Shown: positions 1 to 15,389 of the stretch, piece by piece
Numbering within the stretch: position 1 is the stretch's first letter
Layout of the letters: each line of letters opens with the position of its first letter
Assembly: GCA_030063045.1 (NCBI GenBank)
Contig: JAQSEB010000100.1
Coordinates: forward strand, 62,001 to 126,000
Direction of reading: 5' to 3'
Length of the DNA stretch: 64,000 nucleotides
DNA from: Pratylenchus scribneri
Taxonomy: Eukaryota; Nematoda; Chromadorea; Rhabditida; Pratylenchidae
The notes under the pieces: model-generated
Database searches by the model: none
What the model was told of the DNA's origin: nothing
What the model saw: only the letters and a program-made list of their open reading frames with translations
Position numbers and translations under genes: made by a program

Positions 1-2740
<2,740 letters not shown>

Positions 2741-2862
2741 CTGAAATTTAATATTAAATTTGATTAATTTATAAAATGAAATTTTAATTAAATATTTGAA
2801 ATAAAAATACAAATTTTATTTAACAAAAAAATTTTTATAAAATATTTATTCATATTTATCAT

Positions 2863-4569
2863 TTATTTCTTGACAAATTTACATTGAATCCATCTTCGAT
2901 ACATTTTAATTTTCTTCTTTCTATTCACTATCAGCCTCTTATCCATAACATTTTGCACTTTTTCCAGTCCAATTTCTTCTCCAAGAATTTTGTCAATTTC
3001 TTCGTTGGTGAAAAAATAAACCAAAGTGCTGTCACCGCGGCAATAAAAATTATCCTCAATAAATCGGCCGGATTTGAAGCGAAGTTGGGTTAAATCGTGT
3101 CGGCCATAGTCTTTGATGAATATCATTCCACCGGGTTTTAGCAGACGAACAAGATTTTGCAGTGCAATTTTCAGCTGATTTGGATGCAATGCGGAGAGGA
3201 CAAAAATGCAGAGGATAAAGTCAAGTGAACTTTCCGGAATCTTAAATTATTGAGTCATCTCTATCTTTATATTTTATTGAGAAATATTTAATTTACCTAC
3301 AAAAATCATTGAAATTGTCGAAAAAATCGAGAATACCGAAAAGATTAAACCGGTTTAATGGTTTTCCTAGATCCGTAAACCTTATACCCTCAAGGAGGAT
3401 CATTTGATTATGTTTTGGCTTGGGTTTAACCAATTCTAACTTAGTTTTGAATCATTAAACCAAAATGGGTTTAAACCGTTTAATACCCTTTAATTGTTGA
3501 CCAAACCAAAATGGGTTTAAACCGTTTAATACCCTTTAATTGTTGACCAAACCAAAATTGGGTTTAAACCGTTTAATACCCTTTAATTTTTGACCAAACC
3601 AAAATGGGTTTAAACCGTTTAATACCCTTTAATTGTTGACCAAACCAAAATGGGTTTAAACCGTTTAATACCCTTTAATTGTTGACCAAACCAAAATGGG
3701 TTTAAACCGTTCAATACCCTTTAATTGTTGACCAAACCATAACAAATTATATACCATTCAATGCGTCTTCTTGACCAGCTCTGTCCAATCTAGGGTATAT
3801 TTGGTTTTTGAATTTTGGACGAACCCTTACTTAAACTATTATAGTTATTTTGGCTCGCCTTTTAAGTACATTTTTTTGACAATTTCAATGTTTTTTTTCA
3901 GTAAATTAAATACTATTCTATTTATTACTTTGTCATTCTGCTCAGCTTTTGTAATATCCCAAACAAATGGACAGCAACGATCGGCAAAGTGTAAAATTCG
4001 TTCATCACTGCGCAACGTGTCAACCGCGCTTTTGGAATAATCACAAGAATAAATAAACAGATTGGAATTTGTTGCTGACATCAAAAGTGGAATTGTGGTA
4101 TTCCCAACACCGCAACCAACGTCCAATATTCGAATGAGCTTATCCTATAATTTTTTCGGGTATTTTTGTAAATTTTTAACACAAACTTTTTCAACAAAAA
4201 GTTCCGGCAATTCATTCAATAACCATTTTCGGTCCATGAAAAATTTGTTCTGATGAGTCCGATAAAATTCTTCCCATTGTTTTTCGGGTGCATCCAAAAT
4301 TTCAAATTTGATATTCTCTTCCAGAGGACGAGCCTTTTGACATTTTAATGTTTCGTCAATTTCTTGTTCTTTCTCTTCAGTCCAATCTAAGATATACAAA
4401 ATTGAATCATATCAACGACGACAGCAAATTTCTCACCAACATTGTCCCAAGCATTGAATTCAAAAACTTCCGATTCATTTCGAAGAAATCGCTGACCAAA
4501 AGGACCTTCACTTTCATCATCGCATTCAACATCAATAGGCTTTTCAGTTACACGAATATTTTCAGACAT
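2863..4569 (-). CDS. METTL2: METTL2-like tRNA N3-methylcytidine methyltransferase
   Basis: SAM-dependent enzyme of the METTL2/6/8 group, which makes m3C32 in the anticodon loop of certain tRNAs. Four exons, 4437-4569, 4187-4386, 3929-4144 and 2863-3240, join in phase and give 308 residues, close to the family length. Residues about 15-40 carry FGQRFLRNESEVFEFNAWDN, the N-terminal block typical of METTL2/8. Next comes DRKWLLNELPEL, then the SAM-binding motif ILDVGCGVGNTTIPL, the acidic loop CDYS, FVLSALHP, and the C-terminal PGGMIFIKDYGRHDLTQLRF. The ATG at 4569 is used because the in-frame codon upstream at 4581 is TTG. The third intron (3241-3928) is almost entirely one copy of the 46-bp minisatellite element. 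The second intron is only about 42 nt. The gene lies upstream of the NSUN5-like gene on the same strand. METTL2 rather than METTL6 is favoured by the N-terminal block. Confidence 0.9.
3280..3925 (-). mobile_element. 46-bp minisatellite element, copy B
   Basis: Reverse orientation, about 6 units (3467-3737). Both ends are present, with AAATATTTAATTT-like outer termini and the CAATGCGTC/GACCAGCTCT inner inverted repeat. It fills METTL2-like intron 3241-3928. Confidence 0.88.
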
Positions 4570-4961
4570 TTCAAAACTCAAAAAAAGAAAACATTTATTT
4601 TGACGATTAATTTTAATTTTATAATTTTAAATATTTTTTATTATTTTTTCGAAATTAAAATCCACCTTAAGTTTGCTGGAATAAATAAATTTGCGAATTG
4701 TGCCTTCTTTTTTAGTAGCTTTATCCAAAATTTTTGCCACTTCTTGTTGGTATGCAATATTCATATGAAGGCCAATATGCTTCTTAAAATTAATTTTAAA
4801 AATTGTTTAAAATTAAAAAAAAATATTAAAACGTATAAATACATAATTATAAAAAAAATCAATAAAATTTATTCATTAAATAATTTATAGATGATTTAAA
4901 AGAGATTTATTGAATGTGTATGAGTAGAGAGCAAATCAAAAACAATTAAATTAAATATTTG

Positions 4962-7900
4962 TCAATCGTCCAATTCATAATCAATTAAACTTTCTTTTGG
5001 CAGAGCGCAACCAATGGGATGTCCTTTAAAAAATTGAAATTAATTAATCAAATTTCAAATTAATTAATGAATTAATTTCTGTTAGTATATAATTTGCTGA
5101 ACAATATTGAAATTGCCGAAACGGAGAAAATAATTATAATGGTTTAAGTTTAAGGTGGATTTTTCCTAAATTCCCAAACCAAATATACTAAAATTTGATA
5201 GAGCTGGTCAAGACGCATTGAATGACCTACCAAATGATGATTTTCCTCATGAAAAATGACCACATTTTTTGTGTCTGAACTGTAATCACAAATACTGCAC
5301 CGGAAAATGCCCTGTCGACATTTGTCATCATCACTTTTGTGATGTTCCCAATGAAGGACGAATGCCTGGACACTCTCACAACGGAAACCACATTTTGAAC
5401 AATAATGTTGTTTGTCTTGTTTGGTTGCGCGCATCATTTTCATTTTATCCTTAAATCCACCGCCACCACCACCATTGTTTCCACCAACATTTTGATGATT
5501 ATTTTGGTCATTTGCGGATCGTTTAATTATTGTCATCAGCCGTTGTTGCAACAACTGAATAATACTATTTCATATTAGAGGAAATATTTAATTTGCCTAA
5601 AAGATTTCAAAACGGTTTAGTGGTTTTATCCTAAATCCATAAATCTCCTCAAGACGCATCATTTGTGATTATGTTTTGGATTGGGTTTAATCAAATTCTA
5701 ATTAGTTTTAAACCATTAAACCAAAATGGGTTTAAATCGTTTAATACCCTTTAATATTGTTGACCAAACCAAAATAGGTTTAAACCGTTCAATACCCTTT
5801 AATTGTTGACCAAACCATAACAACAAATTATATACCATTCAATGCGTCTTGACCAGCTCTATCCAATTTTTGGGTATATTTAACTATTATAATTATGTCA
5901 ATTTTCGGTAATTTCAATGATTTCTATGAGTGAATTAATTGTTATATAAACTTGCCTGAACATGCTCCTTCCTATGTGCCAAAAGTCCATCCAATTCAAC
6001 GCATTTAAAATTGCATTGAGAGCATTGAAAACTGGCAGCGGTGTTTGTACTTGAATTTGTTTGCTGTTTCATCAAAGATTCCCCATTTCCATTGGCGGTT
6101 GAAGCATGAAGTGATAAATGGATATGAAGAGATTCCGCAGAAAAACAACCTTTTTGAAAATTGGAATGTGAAAAATGTGATTACATTTTCAAAATGTACC
6201 GAATGAACATAAATTGCATTGAAAGGGGCGAGTGCGTCCACGGCGATGCATTTCATGGTGCAATTTGAGCAAAATATAGTCGTTTGTTTCTTAATAATAA
6301 TAAAATTATTTTTTATGGGTGTTTTATATTTTTAAAATTTGTTTTTTTTGTAAAAATTTCAAAATATTTAAGTAAACTTTATGATAAAATAAAATTCTAA
6401 ATTTCAAAATATAAAAATAATTTTTGAAAATTTGATTTTTGTAGAATTTTCAAAATATTTAACAAAATTTTTCGCTGAATAAAATTTAAATTAATAAAAA
6501 ACTGCAATTTTTAATATAAATTTTTTCATATAATTTTATGAATTAATTAAATATACAAAAACTCACTGTATGGACATTCAGTGCAAGCTTTCATTTTTGA
6601 ATGGGAAGAGGAATTGTCTGAAGAAATTGAGCCGGAATCTTTCAATTAATTTTTTTAAATTTCCGAAAAAAAAAACAATTTTACCATTTTCTTTATGCGG
6701 TTTTCCCAACATCCCCGAATTCTTCATTTGTGCCGGAATAACACTGTTCAAATGTTCATATGTCTCTTTTTTGAAGGTAATCGCATCCGAATGTTGAGCC
6801 TCCACCAAATCTTCCTCCAATTTCCCATTTCTAATAATTGGAGGTGGTTTCATTTGTGAAGTTCCTTCTCCGCCAGAATTATGCAATTCCATATGTTCAT
6901 TGTAACATAGAAGTGAACCCTGAGAAATAAAAATGAATTTAATTAATTTAATATTTAAATTAATTATTTTTAATTTAATTTATTTTTAATTTAATTTATT
7001 TTTAATTTAATTATTTTTAATTTATTTTATTTTTAATTTATTTTATTTTTAATTTATTTTATTTTTAAATTAATTATTTTTAATTTAATTTATTTTTAAT
7101 TTAATTATTTTTAATTTATTTTATTTTTAATTTATTTTATTTTTAATTTATTTTATTTTTAATTTATTTTATTTTTAATTTATTTTATTTTTAATTTATT
7201 TTATTTTTAATTTATTTTATTTTTAATTTATTTTATTTTTAATTTATTTTATTTTTAATTTATTTTATTTTTAATTTAATTATTTTTAATTAATTTAATA
7301 ATTTTTAATTTAATTTATTTTTAATTTATTTTATTTTTAATTAATTATTTTGTCCCAATTCCACACCACATACCGAACTAAACGAGCATTCTGAGCATGC
7401 AAATTTGGAAGTTCGTTTATGTTTTTGCCTATGATTCCAGAACTTTGCATAGTTTGCTAAAAAATAATTAATTTATTTGAATAAAATATAGTAGAGTGCG
7501 AATTTGATACCTTATGAATTAGTTTTGGGATTAGTTCAATAAAGAATTAATCAATTTGGAAAAGGGATACATACCAATGTATGCAAATTTTCTCGAAAAT
7601 TAGTATTAATTTTTATTAAATCCAACTTTAAAAATAGTGAATGTCTTTGAATATGATGATTTTAGAAGAAAACCGCTCTTATAGGATATTTTAATATAAA
7701 AATCGAAAAAGACACTTTGTAGAGGAGACTTTGGCCTTTCGAATGGTTATTGTTGGTTGAAAAAATGCTAAACAACAAAAACCAACCTGTTGAATAAGGA
7801 CATTCCCTTAAAAACACAAATTAATTTTAAATAATTTTTCCTAATTTTTTTTTAACTGACTTGCAATTGAACACGCCCAACACTGAACGAACATTTTTCT

Positions 7901-10900
7901 CCTCATTCCCCTTGCGAACATGCATTGCCTCATGTTGGCGCATTCTGCCCTCCAAATTTGTGGCAAAACCGCAGGAACAAATGAATTTTCTATTGGCCAT
8001 CCATTCACTTTTTAAATGATGCCTTGCATGTTGAAATAGCGAAGAACAGAACAAAAATTCGGCAGAACATTTTTTGTGGGCGCATCGATAAAAATGGACA
8101 TTTCGGTTTTTGACAAATTGCAATCGTTCTCCCAAAATTGCAACACATTTTCCCGTTTGTTGGCCATTTTTGATGCGTTGTACAATAATTTTGACCCGAC
8201 GACATTCCTCTTTGCCAGCATTTCCACCGGTTTGATGCAGTTTTTCGTGGGCAAGCAGTGCATTTTGTCTGAATTTTTGGAATAATTCATCAATATTTTT
8301 AATGGATGACCGATTAATTTACCCACATTTTTTTAATTTTGAATTTATCCGAATTTTTAAAGCTAAAATTGATCGAATTATGTGCCTTTTTTAATATTAT
8401 TCAGCCTAATAAAGCCTAGAAAAATGATTTGCCACTAATGGGAATTGAACTTTTCCCTTCGGGGTATTAAAAATAAGCATCCTACCACTACACTACCAAG
8501 TCCATTTTATATTCAAGCTAATTTATAAAGCCTAAATTTGCTAATTTTTCGAACTTATGGTCTAAGTAATATTTTTTAGCATTTCAAAAACGAAATAAAC
8601 CGACCTCATTGTGCTGTATGTACACGTTGAGCAGATATATTTCCTTCTCACCTCATGCATTTTATAATGAGCTCGTATGTCGCAACCATGCCTTAAAATA
8701 AATATTTAATTACAATGCAAAATGGAAGGTCATTAATTTGGATATTAAATCCTCGAATTTATACATATTTTTATATAGCTGAAAAATTAATATTTCTATG
8801 GCCATAAAACTTGGCTATTGTCTTTTTAAAGCTAATTCAGTCCAAAGCCTAGAAAAAATATTTGTCACGAATGGGAATTGAACCTCTCAGTTTTGCATTA
8901 AAAAAGCAAATATTCTACCCATTACACTAAAAAGGCTTTAGTACCAAAAAATTCCAAAATGTTGATTTTTCGATCCGAAAAATTTTGGCTAAATTTTCTA
9001 TGATTTTAGAGGGTAATTTTCTATAAAAATTTAATAAATAAATACTTTGAAGTATACGGGCAATATGGACAATAATGCGTTTCGTTTCGACGATATGGCA
9101 CCGGCTTTTTCACTGGTTGTTCTATTTCTATTGGTTGTTGTTGATTGGTGGTGGAATTTTGACTGGTAGTTTCCTCCTCTTGAATTGACGAACCACATTT
9201 TGAATTGTCATTGGAATCTGGTGCCGGTGTATTTGCTGAATTATTGTCATGGAGGCGCAAATGTTGAGTCAAAATGTCCAAAGAACGGCAAGAAAATGTG
9301 CAAAATGTACACTAAAAAACAATAATTAGTATTTAATTTATAGTGGTTTAAGATGGGTTTATAATTTATATTACATTCACAAACCAAACCATATATACCC
9401 AAAATTGCATAGAGCTGGTCAAGACGCATTGAATCAATGGTATATAATTTGTTATGGTTTGGTCAACAATTAAAGGGTATTAAACGGTTTAAACCCATTT
9501 TGGTTTGGTCAACAATTAAAGGGTATTAAACGGTTTAAACCCATTTTGGTTTGGTCAATAATTAAAGGGTAATAAACTGTTTAAACCCATTTTGGTTTGG
9601 TCAACAATTAAAGGGTATTAAACGGTTAAACCCATTTTGGTTTGGTCAATAATTAAAGGGTATTAAACGGTTTAAACCAATTTTGGTTTGGTCAACAATT
9701 AAAGGGTATTAAACGGTTTAAACCAATTTTGGTTTGGTCAACAATTAAAGAGTATTAAACGGTTTAAACCAATTTTGGTTTGGTCAACAATTAAAGGGTA
9801 TTAAACGGTTTAAACCAATTTTGGTTTGGTCAACAATTAAAGGGTATTAAACGGTTTAAACCAATTTTGGTTTGGTCAACAATTAAAGGGTATTAAACGG
9901 TTTAAACCAATTTTGGTTTGGTCAACAATTAAAGGGTATTAAACGGTTTAAACCAATTTTGGTTTGGTCAACAATTAAAGGGTATTAAACGGTTTAAACC
10001 AATTTTGGTTTGGTCAACAATTAAAGGGTATTAAACGGTTTAAACCAATTTTGGTTTGGTCAACAATTAAAGGGTATTAAACGGTTTAAACCAATTTTGG
10101 TTTGGTCAACAATTAAAGGGCATTAAACGGTTTAAACCAATTTTGGTTTAATGGTTCAAAACTAAGTTAGGTAGAATTGATTAAACTAACCCAAGCCAAA
10201 ACTTAATGGAATGTTATAATGTTTCTCTGTTATTTTTTACCTGATGTTCCGCCTTGACCAAATGTTTGTTCTCATGTTTTTGAAGGCGGAATATTTGATC
10301 AGTTTCGTATGGGCAATGTTTACAACGAAATTTGGAGGAAGTTTCGCTGGATGCCGCCACAATTTCCTCCTTATCCTTATCAGCCGGAATATTACTAAAA
10401 AAAAATATTTTAGGTAAATAAATTTTGGGTTTATTTTACATTTTCTCTGCAGATTTTTCATCCTCTTTTCCTTCTTTCCAATAAATTCTTTCAGCAAAAA
10501 GTTCAGAAATTAGCAGCTTTCTCTGCTTTCCAATGGCATGACGTCTCAATTTATGGAGTGTCAATTTGGCCTTACTTCGAAATAAAAGATGGCATCGAAG
10601 GCAAGGGAATTTACCAAATGATGAACCACCAATCTGAAAACAAGATAATTATAAGGTAAAATGATGGGATTCAATTTATAATTTTTACTAATTTCATTAA
10701 AATTCTGTTTTTTTATTATGATTTCTTGATTTTCTTAATAATTCTGAATTTTTAATAATTCTGAATTTTTAATAATTCTGATTTTTGAAAATTTTGATTT
10801 TTGAAAATTTCGATTTTTGAAAATTTCGATTTTTGAAAATTTCGATTTTTTGAAAATTTCGATTTTTGAAAATTCTGATTTTTTGAAAATTCTGATTTTT

Positions 10901-13900
10901 CAAAAATCTGATTTTTAAAAATTTTATTTGATAAAAATTTTGGATACCTTTTTCATTAATTTTGAGAACATTTCGCCATTTATCAGCCATTTCATTGCAC
11001 CATCTTTAGCCTTGCTCTCCGATTTAATGCGCAATAATTGCGATGAGCATTCCCTCTTCTCCCCTTCCCCTTCTTCCACTTCCATCTTCTTCACCTTCCA
11101 ATGTTTTCTTTCCTCTTCCTTCTCCTCCGCCATATCGAATATTTCTGCTTCACCAGTTCCCATTCCCATCTCCATCACCAATTTTTCTTCTTCTTCACGT
11201 CGTTTGTGTGCCTCCGGGCTCTCTGGTTGACCATTCGGTCCCAAATAATCAGGCGGCCATTTATATGCTTCATTTTTGTGCAAATTGCAATGGCGTCGAA
11301 GAATTCCACTCGATTCACTTTTGAATTGACAAATTGAGCAAACGTATCCGGATAATCTATAAAGAGTTTAATTTGGATCGATTTTTTTGGTTTTTGGTTG
11401 TTGGCTAGGTCTAAGGTCTTTAATCAAGGAGCTAGATTATGTCCAGGTTTAGGTAGTATTAACTATTAAGGTTTGGGACCATTTTTAAAATCTCCTGAGC
11501 CTACATTTTTTGGTTATTTTTTTTTTTGAAATTTTTCGACTTTTTTTAAAAAAATTTTGGACCTTATTTTTTTGGAGTTAATTTTTTCGAAATTTTTCCA
11601 CCTTAATTTTTTTTTTTGAAATTTTTCTATCTTAATTTTTTGGAAATTTTTCAACCTTAAATTTTTTGAAATTTTTCTTTATTATTTTTTAAATTTATAT
11701 CCTAAAGGGCTAAAGTGTGAACCTCCAATTTTTATTAAAAATAGGTCACGGGTTCGAATCTGATCCGGGGAAATTTTTTTTGATCTTGGTTTCCACTTTT
11801 AAGCATTTTTCTATGTTAAGGAGTAAATTTAATAGTCGAAATATAATAATTCTAAAAACAAATCCATTTACTGATTAAATCAATATTCAAATAAAGTGTT
11901 CACCCACTTTTCATGCCCGGCCATATGCGGTTCCAGCCGAACTTTGCTTTGTGTCCGAAATGGACAAATCGGGCATTTCACAGTGTTTCGATTGTAAATT
12001 CGCGAGCCTTTCTTGTAAAATCCACGTTCGCTGGTCGGAGAGAGTGCATAATCATGCTCATCATCCGGTTCAGTCTTTACGATGATGATTCTCTTATTCC
12101 GACCAGCAGGGGAAGAGGAGGATGTTGGCTGAATTGAAGGCACGGCTTGTTCTTGTTCCAAAATTGGCATTTGCATTTCATCTTCCCTGACTAATGTCAT
12201 TGCAACTGCTTCTTTTGACGTTGCCCAGTTATCTAGGGTTTATAAAGAAAATTTAATGGATTTTTTTTTAAAATTGAAAATTTTATGACCTAAAGTTTTT
12301 TTTCAAATCTTAAGTCAGGTGAAAGCAACTCAGAGAAATTTTTATCGGGCTTGGTAGCCATTTTTATGCATTTTTGACGTCTAAAAAATTTTTGAAAATT
12401 TTCAACCCTAAGGGGGACCGTTTACTTTTGCTAAATTTAGGTCTCGGGTTTGAATCCGTGCAAGGGTAAATAATTTTTTTTCGGACTTTTGTGGACATTT
12501 TTTGCATTTTTGTCCTTTTTTTGAAAATTTTCGAACTCCCTTTTGCCAAAATTAGGTCTTGGGGTTCGAATCCGTCTAAGGGTAAATACTTTTTATTCGG
12601 ACTTTCGTGGAATTTTATGAAATTTTTTACATAAATAATAGTATATTTATAGATGAAATATAATATTTCGAACCAAAAATACTTTGTTTTTACCAGAAAT
12701 GTTACCTTGTTGAATGATGTTTTGTTCCCCGAACAAATTGTCATCCAAATCCAAATTAATGCGAATATCTCCATCATTTGGCTCCTCCTCTTTGTCATGG
12801 AATATTTCACATTTGATTTTTGGTCTTGCCTAAAATTAAATGGTTTTCAAATATAAAATTTATTTATCCAATTTACTTCATTTTTCGTTTCAATTTTGGC
12901 GCTGGAAGTTGCTTCTTCAACCTGAATTTGAACATTCGATTTGGCTGCCCTTTCATCCATTCCATCAGTTTTCGGTTTTTTGTTATCAATTGATTTGGTA
13001 AATTTGCGATGTTTGATTCCATGCACTCGTCTTTAATTTATAATTTAAATTTAATTCTAATAGCTTAAGAGAAGGTTTGTCCTACATTCACAAACCAAAT
13101 ATACCCAAAATTGGACAGAGCTAGTCAGGGCGCATTGAATGGTATATAATTTGTTATGGTTTGGTCAACAATTAAAGAGTATTAAACGGTTTAAACCCAT
13201 TTTGGTTTGGTCAACAATTAAAGGGTATTAAACGGTTTAAACCCATTTTGGTTTGGTCAACAATTAAAGGGTATTAAACGGTTTAAACCCATTTTGGTTT
13301 GGTCAACAATTAAAGGGTATTAAACGGTTTAAACCCATTTTGGTTTGGTCAACAATTAAAGGGTATTAAACGGTTTAAACCCATTTTGGTTAGGTCAACA
13401 ATTAAAGGGTATTAAACGGTTTAAACCCATTTTGGTTTGGTCAACAATTAAAGGGTATTAAACGGTTTAAACCCATTTTGGTTTGGTCAACAATTAAAGG
13501 GTATTAAACGGTTTAAACCCATTTTGGTTTAATGGTTCAAAATTAAGTTGGAATTGGTTAAATCCAAAGTCAAAATATAATCAAATGATGCGTTTTGACC
13601 AAATCTATCCATAATGAGTATAACAGTTATAATAATTAACCTGTGCTGACGCATGGTTTTCTTATTGGTACAAGAGAAATCGCATAATTCACATGGAAAT
13701 TCTTTCTTAAAAACAAAATAATATAAACAAATGAATAATTAATTTGATAACCTTCGATCCGTGCAGTTTAAGATGATTTGTTAAGCCAACTCTAGTCTCG
13801 AAAACTGCCGGACATTTTGGACAATAATGTACAACGACCGTCTAGAAAATTGGTAAAAATTAAAAATAAATTAAGTTTTGATTCGGTAAAACCTAAAGTT

Positions 13901-15087
13901 CAGGAAAACCTAATAAGTTTTGACTCAATAAATCATTATTCAGTTCAATAAGTAAAAACTTAAGTTTAGGTTCTAGATAACCTTAAGTTTTGTTTCCAAA
14001 AAAGCAAAAGTTTTAGTTCGAGAAACCTTAAGTCTTATAGTTCCACAAAATCTTAAGTTTATAAATTCCAGAAACCTTAAGTTTCGGCTCGAAAAAACCT
14101 TAATTTTCAGCCCATTAAATCCTTAAGTTTTAGTCCCATAAAATCTTAAATTTTGACTCCGCATAAAACAAGTTCAGTAATCTTAATTTGTTTTCAATTA
14201 AATACAACCTTGTTTCCATCATTTGAGCTGGTGGTACATTCCATTTTAACATCTCGGCTGCTGACCGCCAATTCCTCATCCATATCCGACTCCGTATTCG
14301 TATAGTCCAAATGGCGAAGTGGCACTTTCCTCTTCCTTTTGATTTGCTCATCCCCCGGTACTGAGGCTGGAGAGACCATTGGTAATAATGCGGAAGAGCA
14401 AGCTGGGATATTTGTATCAATTATTGGCTTAATTTTTGGAATTATAAAGTGGAATTTATTCTTTGTGGATTACCTCTTGGACTTTTTCCACAATATCAAC
14501 ATTTACATATTCATCGTCTAAATTTTAGTCATTTAAAATATTTGCCATTAATAAAAACCTTCAAGAATTTTTTCTGGCAATTGATTATCATCCTCCGGCT
14601 TCCGCACAAATTCAGCAGAAAATGATGGCGGCTTTTGAGCGCTGCTATTAATTCGTATTTGTTTCTGAACTTTTTCCACATTCCCAACAAACAACACTAG
14701 ATTGGCACTTTCTTGCTCAATCTTTTTGTTCAATTCCACTGTTATCGACACCTCTTCGTCCACATTTTGTTTCTTCTCAATTGTTTCTTCAGGTTTCAAT
14801 GGTTCCGGTGCTTCGTTTACTTCAGGTTTTTCTGCATTTGTGGTCGTTTCTTCTTTTTTCGGACTTCTCTTCGATGGTGAAGTTTTTCCAATCTTCATTT
14901 GCTCGGCGATAGTTGCCGGTTCCGGTCGCCGGGTTGCCCATTTCTTTGTGGGCGGTGAATAGTCTCGGTGTGCATCGGTGCCAGTTTTGAAGACATCTCG
15001 AAGGTTTAAATGGTATTTGTTTCGTTTAGAACGTCTTAAGCCATCTCCGCTTGATTCCTCATTATTTAATTTTTGGCTATCAGCCAT
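4962..15087 (-). CDS. Large C2H2 zinc-finger protein (about 18 fingers), 22 exons
   Basis: Probable DNA-binding nuclear regulator. The exon phases I traced all agree and sum to 4152 nt (1383 aa). Exons: 14559-15087, 14474-14517, 14209-14427, 13752-13841, 13641-13705, 12877-13030, 12706-12829, 11908-12232, 10948-11356, 10440-10633, 10241-10394, 9046-9311, 8605-8691, 7861-8268, 7787-7806 (20 nt), 7374-7456, 6685-6919, 6567-6638, 6200-6289, 5956-6149, 5227-5554, 4962-5023. The first 170 residues are charged and low-complexity (RRSKRNKYHLNLRDVF). Most fingers fit C-x2-C-x12-H-x3-H with CPY/CSF starts, for example CPKCPAVFETR, CKHCPYETDQIF and CTECPYKTND; one is C-x1-C (FICSCGFATN). Acidic and Gln/Gly linkers separate clusters. 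The exon at 5956 ends with a GC donor. Introns at 5555-5955, 9312-10240 and 13031-13640 are filled by minisatellite elements. The finger style recalls hunchback/REST-type proteins, but I cannot assign an orthologue. Confidence 0.92.
5110..5226 (+). mobile_element. Solo half of the 46-bp minisatellite element (copy C')
   Basis: Only one terminal half (ATAATTATAATGGTTTAAG to GGTCAAGACGCATTGAATG) with no minisatellite. Its inner edge coincides with the 5' splice site of the zinc-finger exon ending at 5227. Confidence 0.8.
5575..5950 (-). mobile_element. 46-bp minisatellite element, copy C
   Basis: Short copy with about 2 units (5720-5815) and both inverted ends (GACGCATCATTTG and CAATGCGTCTTGACC). 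It fills zinc-finger intron 5555-5955. Confidence 0.88.
6945..7348. repeat. 13-bp AT tandem repeat
   Basis: About 30 units of TTTATTTTATTTTTAA type, with an AATTAA variant at the ends. Zinc-finger gene intron 6920-7373. Confidence 0.85.
8400..8506 (-). repeat. tRNA-derived SINE-like repeat, copy 2
   Basis: Same tail as copy 1 (GGCAAATCATTTTTCTAGGC) after A box TGGTAGTGTAGTGG and B box AGTTCAATTCC. Zinc-finger gene intron. Confidence 0.75.
8830..8940 (-). repeat. tRNA-derived SINE-like repeat, copy 3
   Basis: B box AGGTTCAATTCC and the related tail (TTTTTTCTAGGCTTT); the A box is worn. Zinc-finger gene intron. Confidence 0.7.
9335..10225 (+). mobile_element. 46-bp minisatellite element, copy D (longest array)
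   Basis: About 15 units (9457-10150). A block of later units shares the variant AAACCAATTTTGG, which points to local expansion of one unit. It fills zinc-finger intron 9312-10240. Confidence 0.9.
10730..10935. repeat. 17-18 bp tandem repeat
   Basis: Units TTTTTGAAAATTTCGA with CTG/CGA variants. Zinc-finger gene intron. Confidence 0.8.
11700..11790 (+). repeat. tRNA-like T-arm repeat
   Basis: Contains GGTCACGGGTTCGAATCTGA in an AT-rich zinc-finger gene intron; related to the pair at 12400-12600. Confidence 0.5.
12395..12620 (+). repeat. Pair of tRNA-like T-arm repeats in tandem
   Basis: Two units about 125 bp apart, with TCTCGGGTTTGAATCCGT and TTGGGGTTCGAATCCGT, each followed by AAGGGTAAAT and then a TTCGGACTTT motif. 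Probable SINE remnant in a zinc-finger gene intron. Confidence 0.55.
13050..13635 (+). mobile_element. 46-bp minisatellite element, copy E
   Basis: About 8 units (13158-13530) with left end AAACCAAATATACCCAAAATT and right end AATATAATCAAATGATGCG. It fills zinc-finger intron 13031-13640. Confidence 0.9.
13870..14170. repeat. Degenerate CCTTAAGTTTT tandem repeat
   Basis: About ten units of roughly 28 bp containing AAACCTTAAGTTTT. Zinc-finger gene intron. Confidence 0.7.
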
Positions 15088-15389
15088 TATCTCTTCTTCT
15101 AAAAAAGATAATACGGGATTGTTAAAAGTTGGAATTTAGTGGTATTGGTTTTTTCTTGTCTGTATAAAACTTTACAATCAAATGAAAGTTTTTGCTAATT
15201 TAACATTTACAAAATTATGTTTAAGTTTTTCAACATGTTTTAAAATCCAAAAACACATTGCATTCATTAGTTTTTGGTTATAAGTGATGAATGAAGAGAA
15301 GAATCGGATTGTGAAGTGCCAAATGCAACATGCAACAAAACAATCAATCGATTTATTATCGATTAGTTTTTGCAATAATTCGTTTGGAC
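15088..15389. other. Upstream region of the zinc-finger gene
   Basis: About 300 bp of AT-rich sequence before the hAT element. No exon or clear promoter motif seen. Confidence 0.5.

Noticed and set aside
10924..11337. Plus-strand ORFs rich in S, P and F over the zinc-finger exon
   Set aside because: Shadows of the minus-strand exon 10948-11356, which is fixed by phase and by a perfect C2H2 finger.
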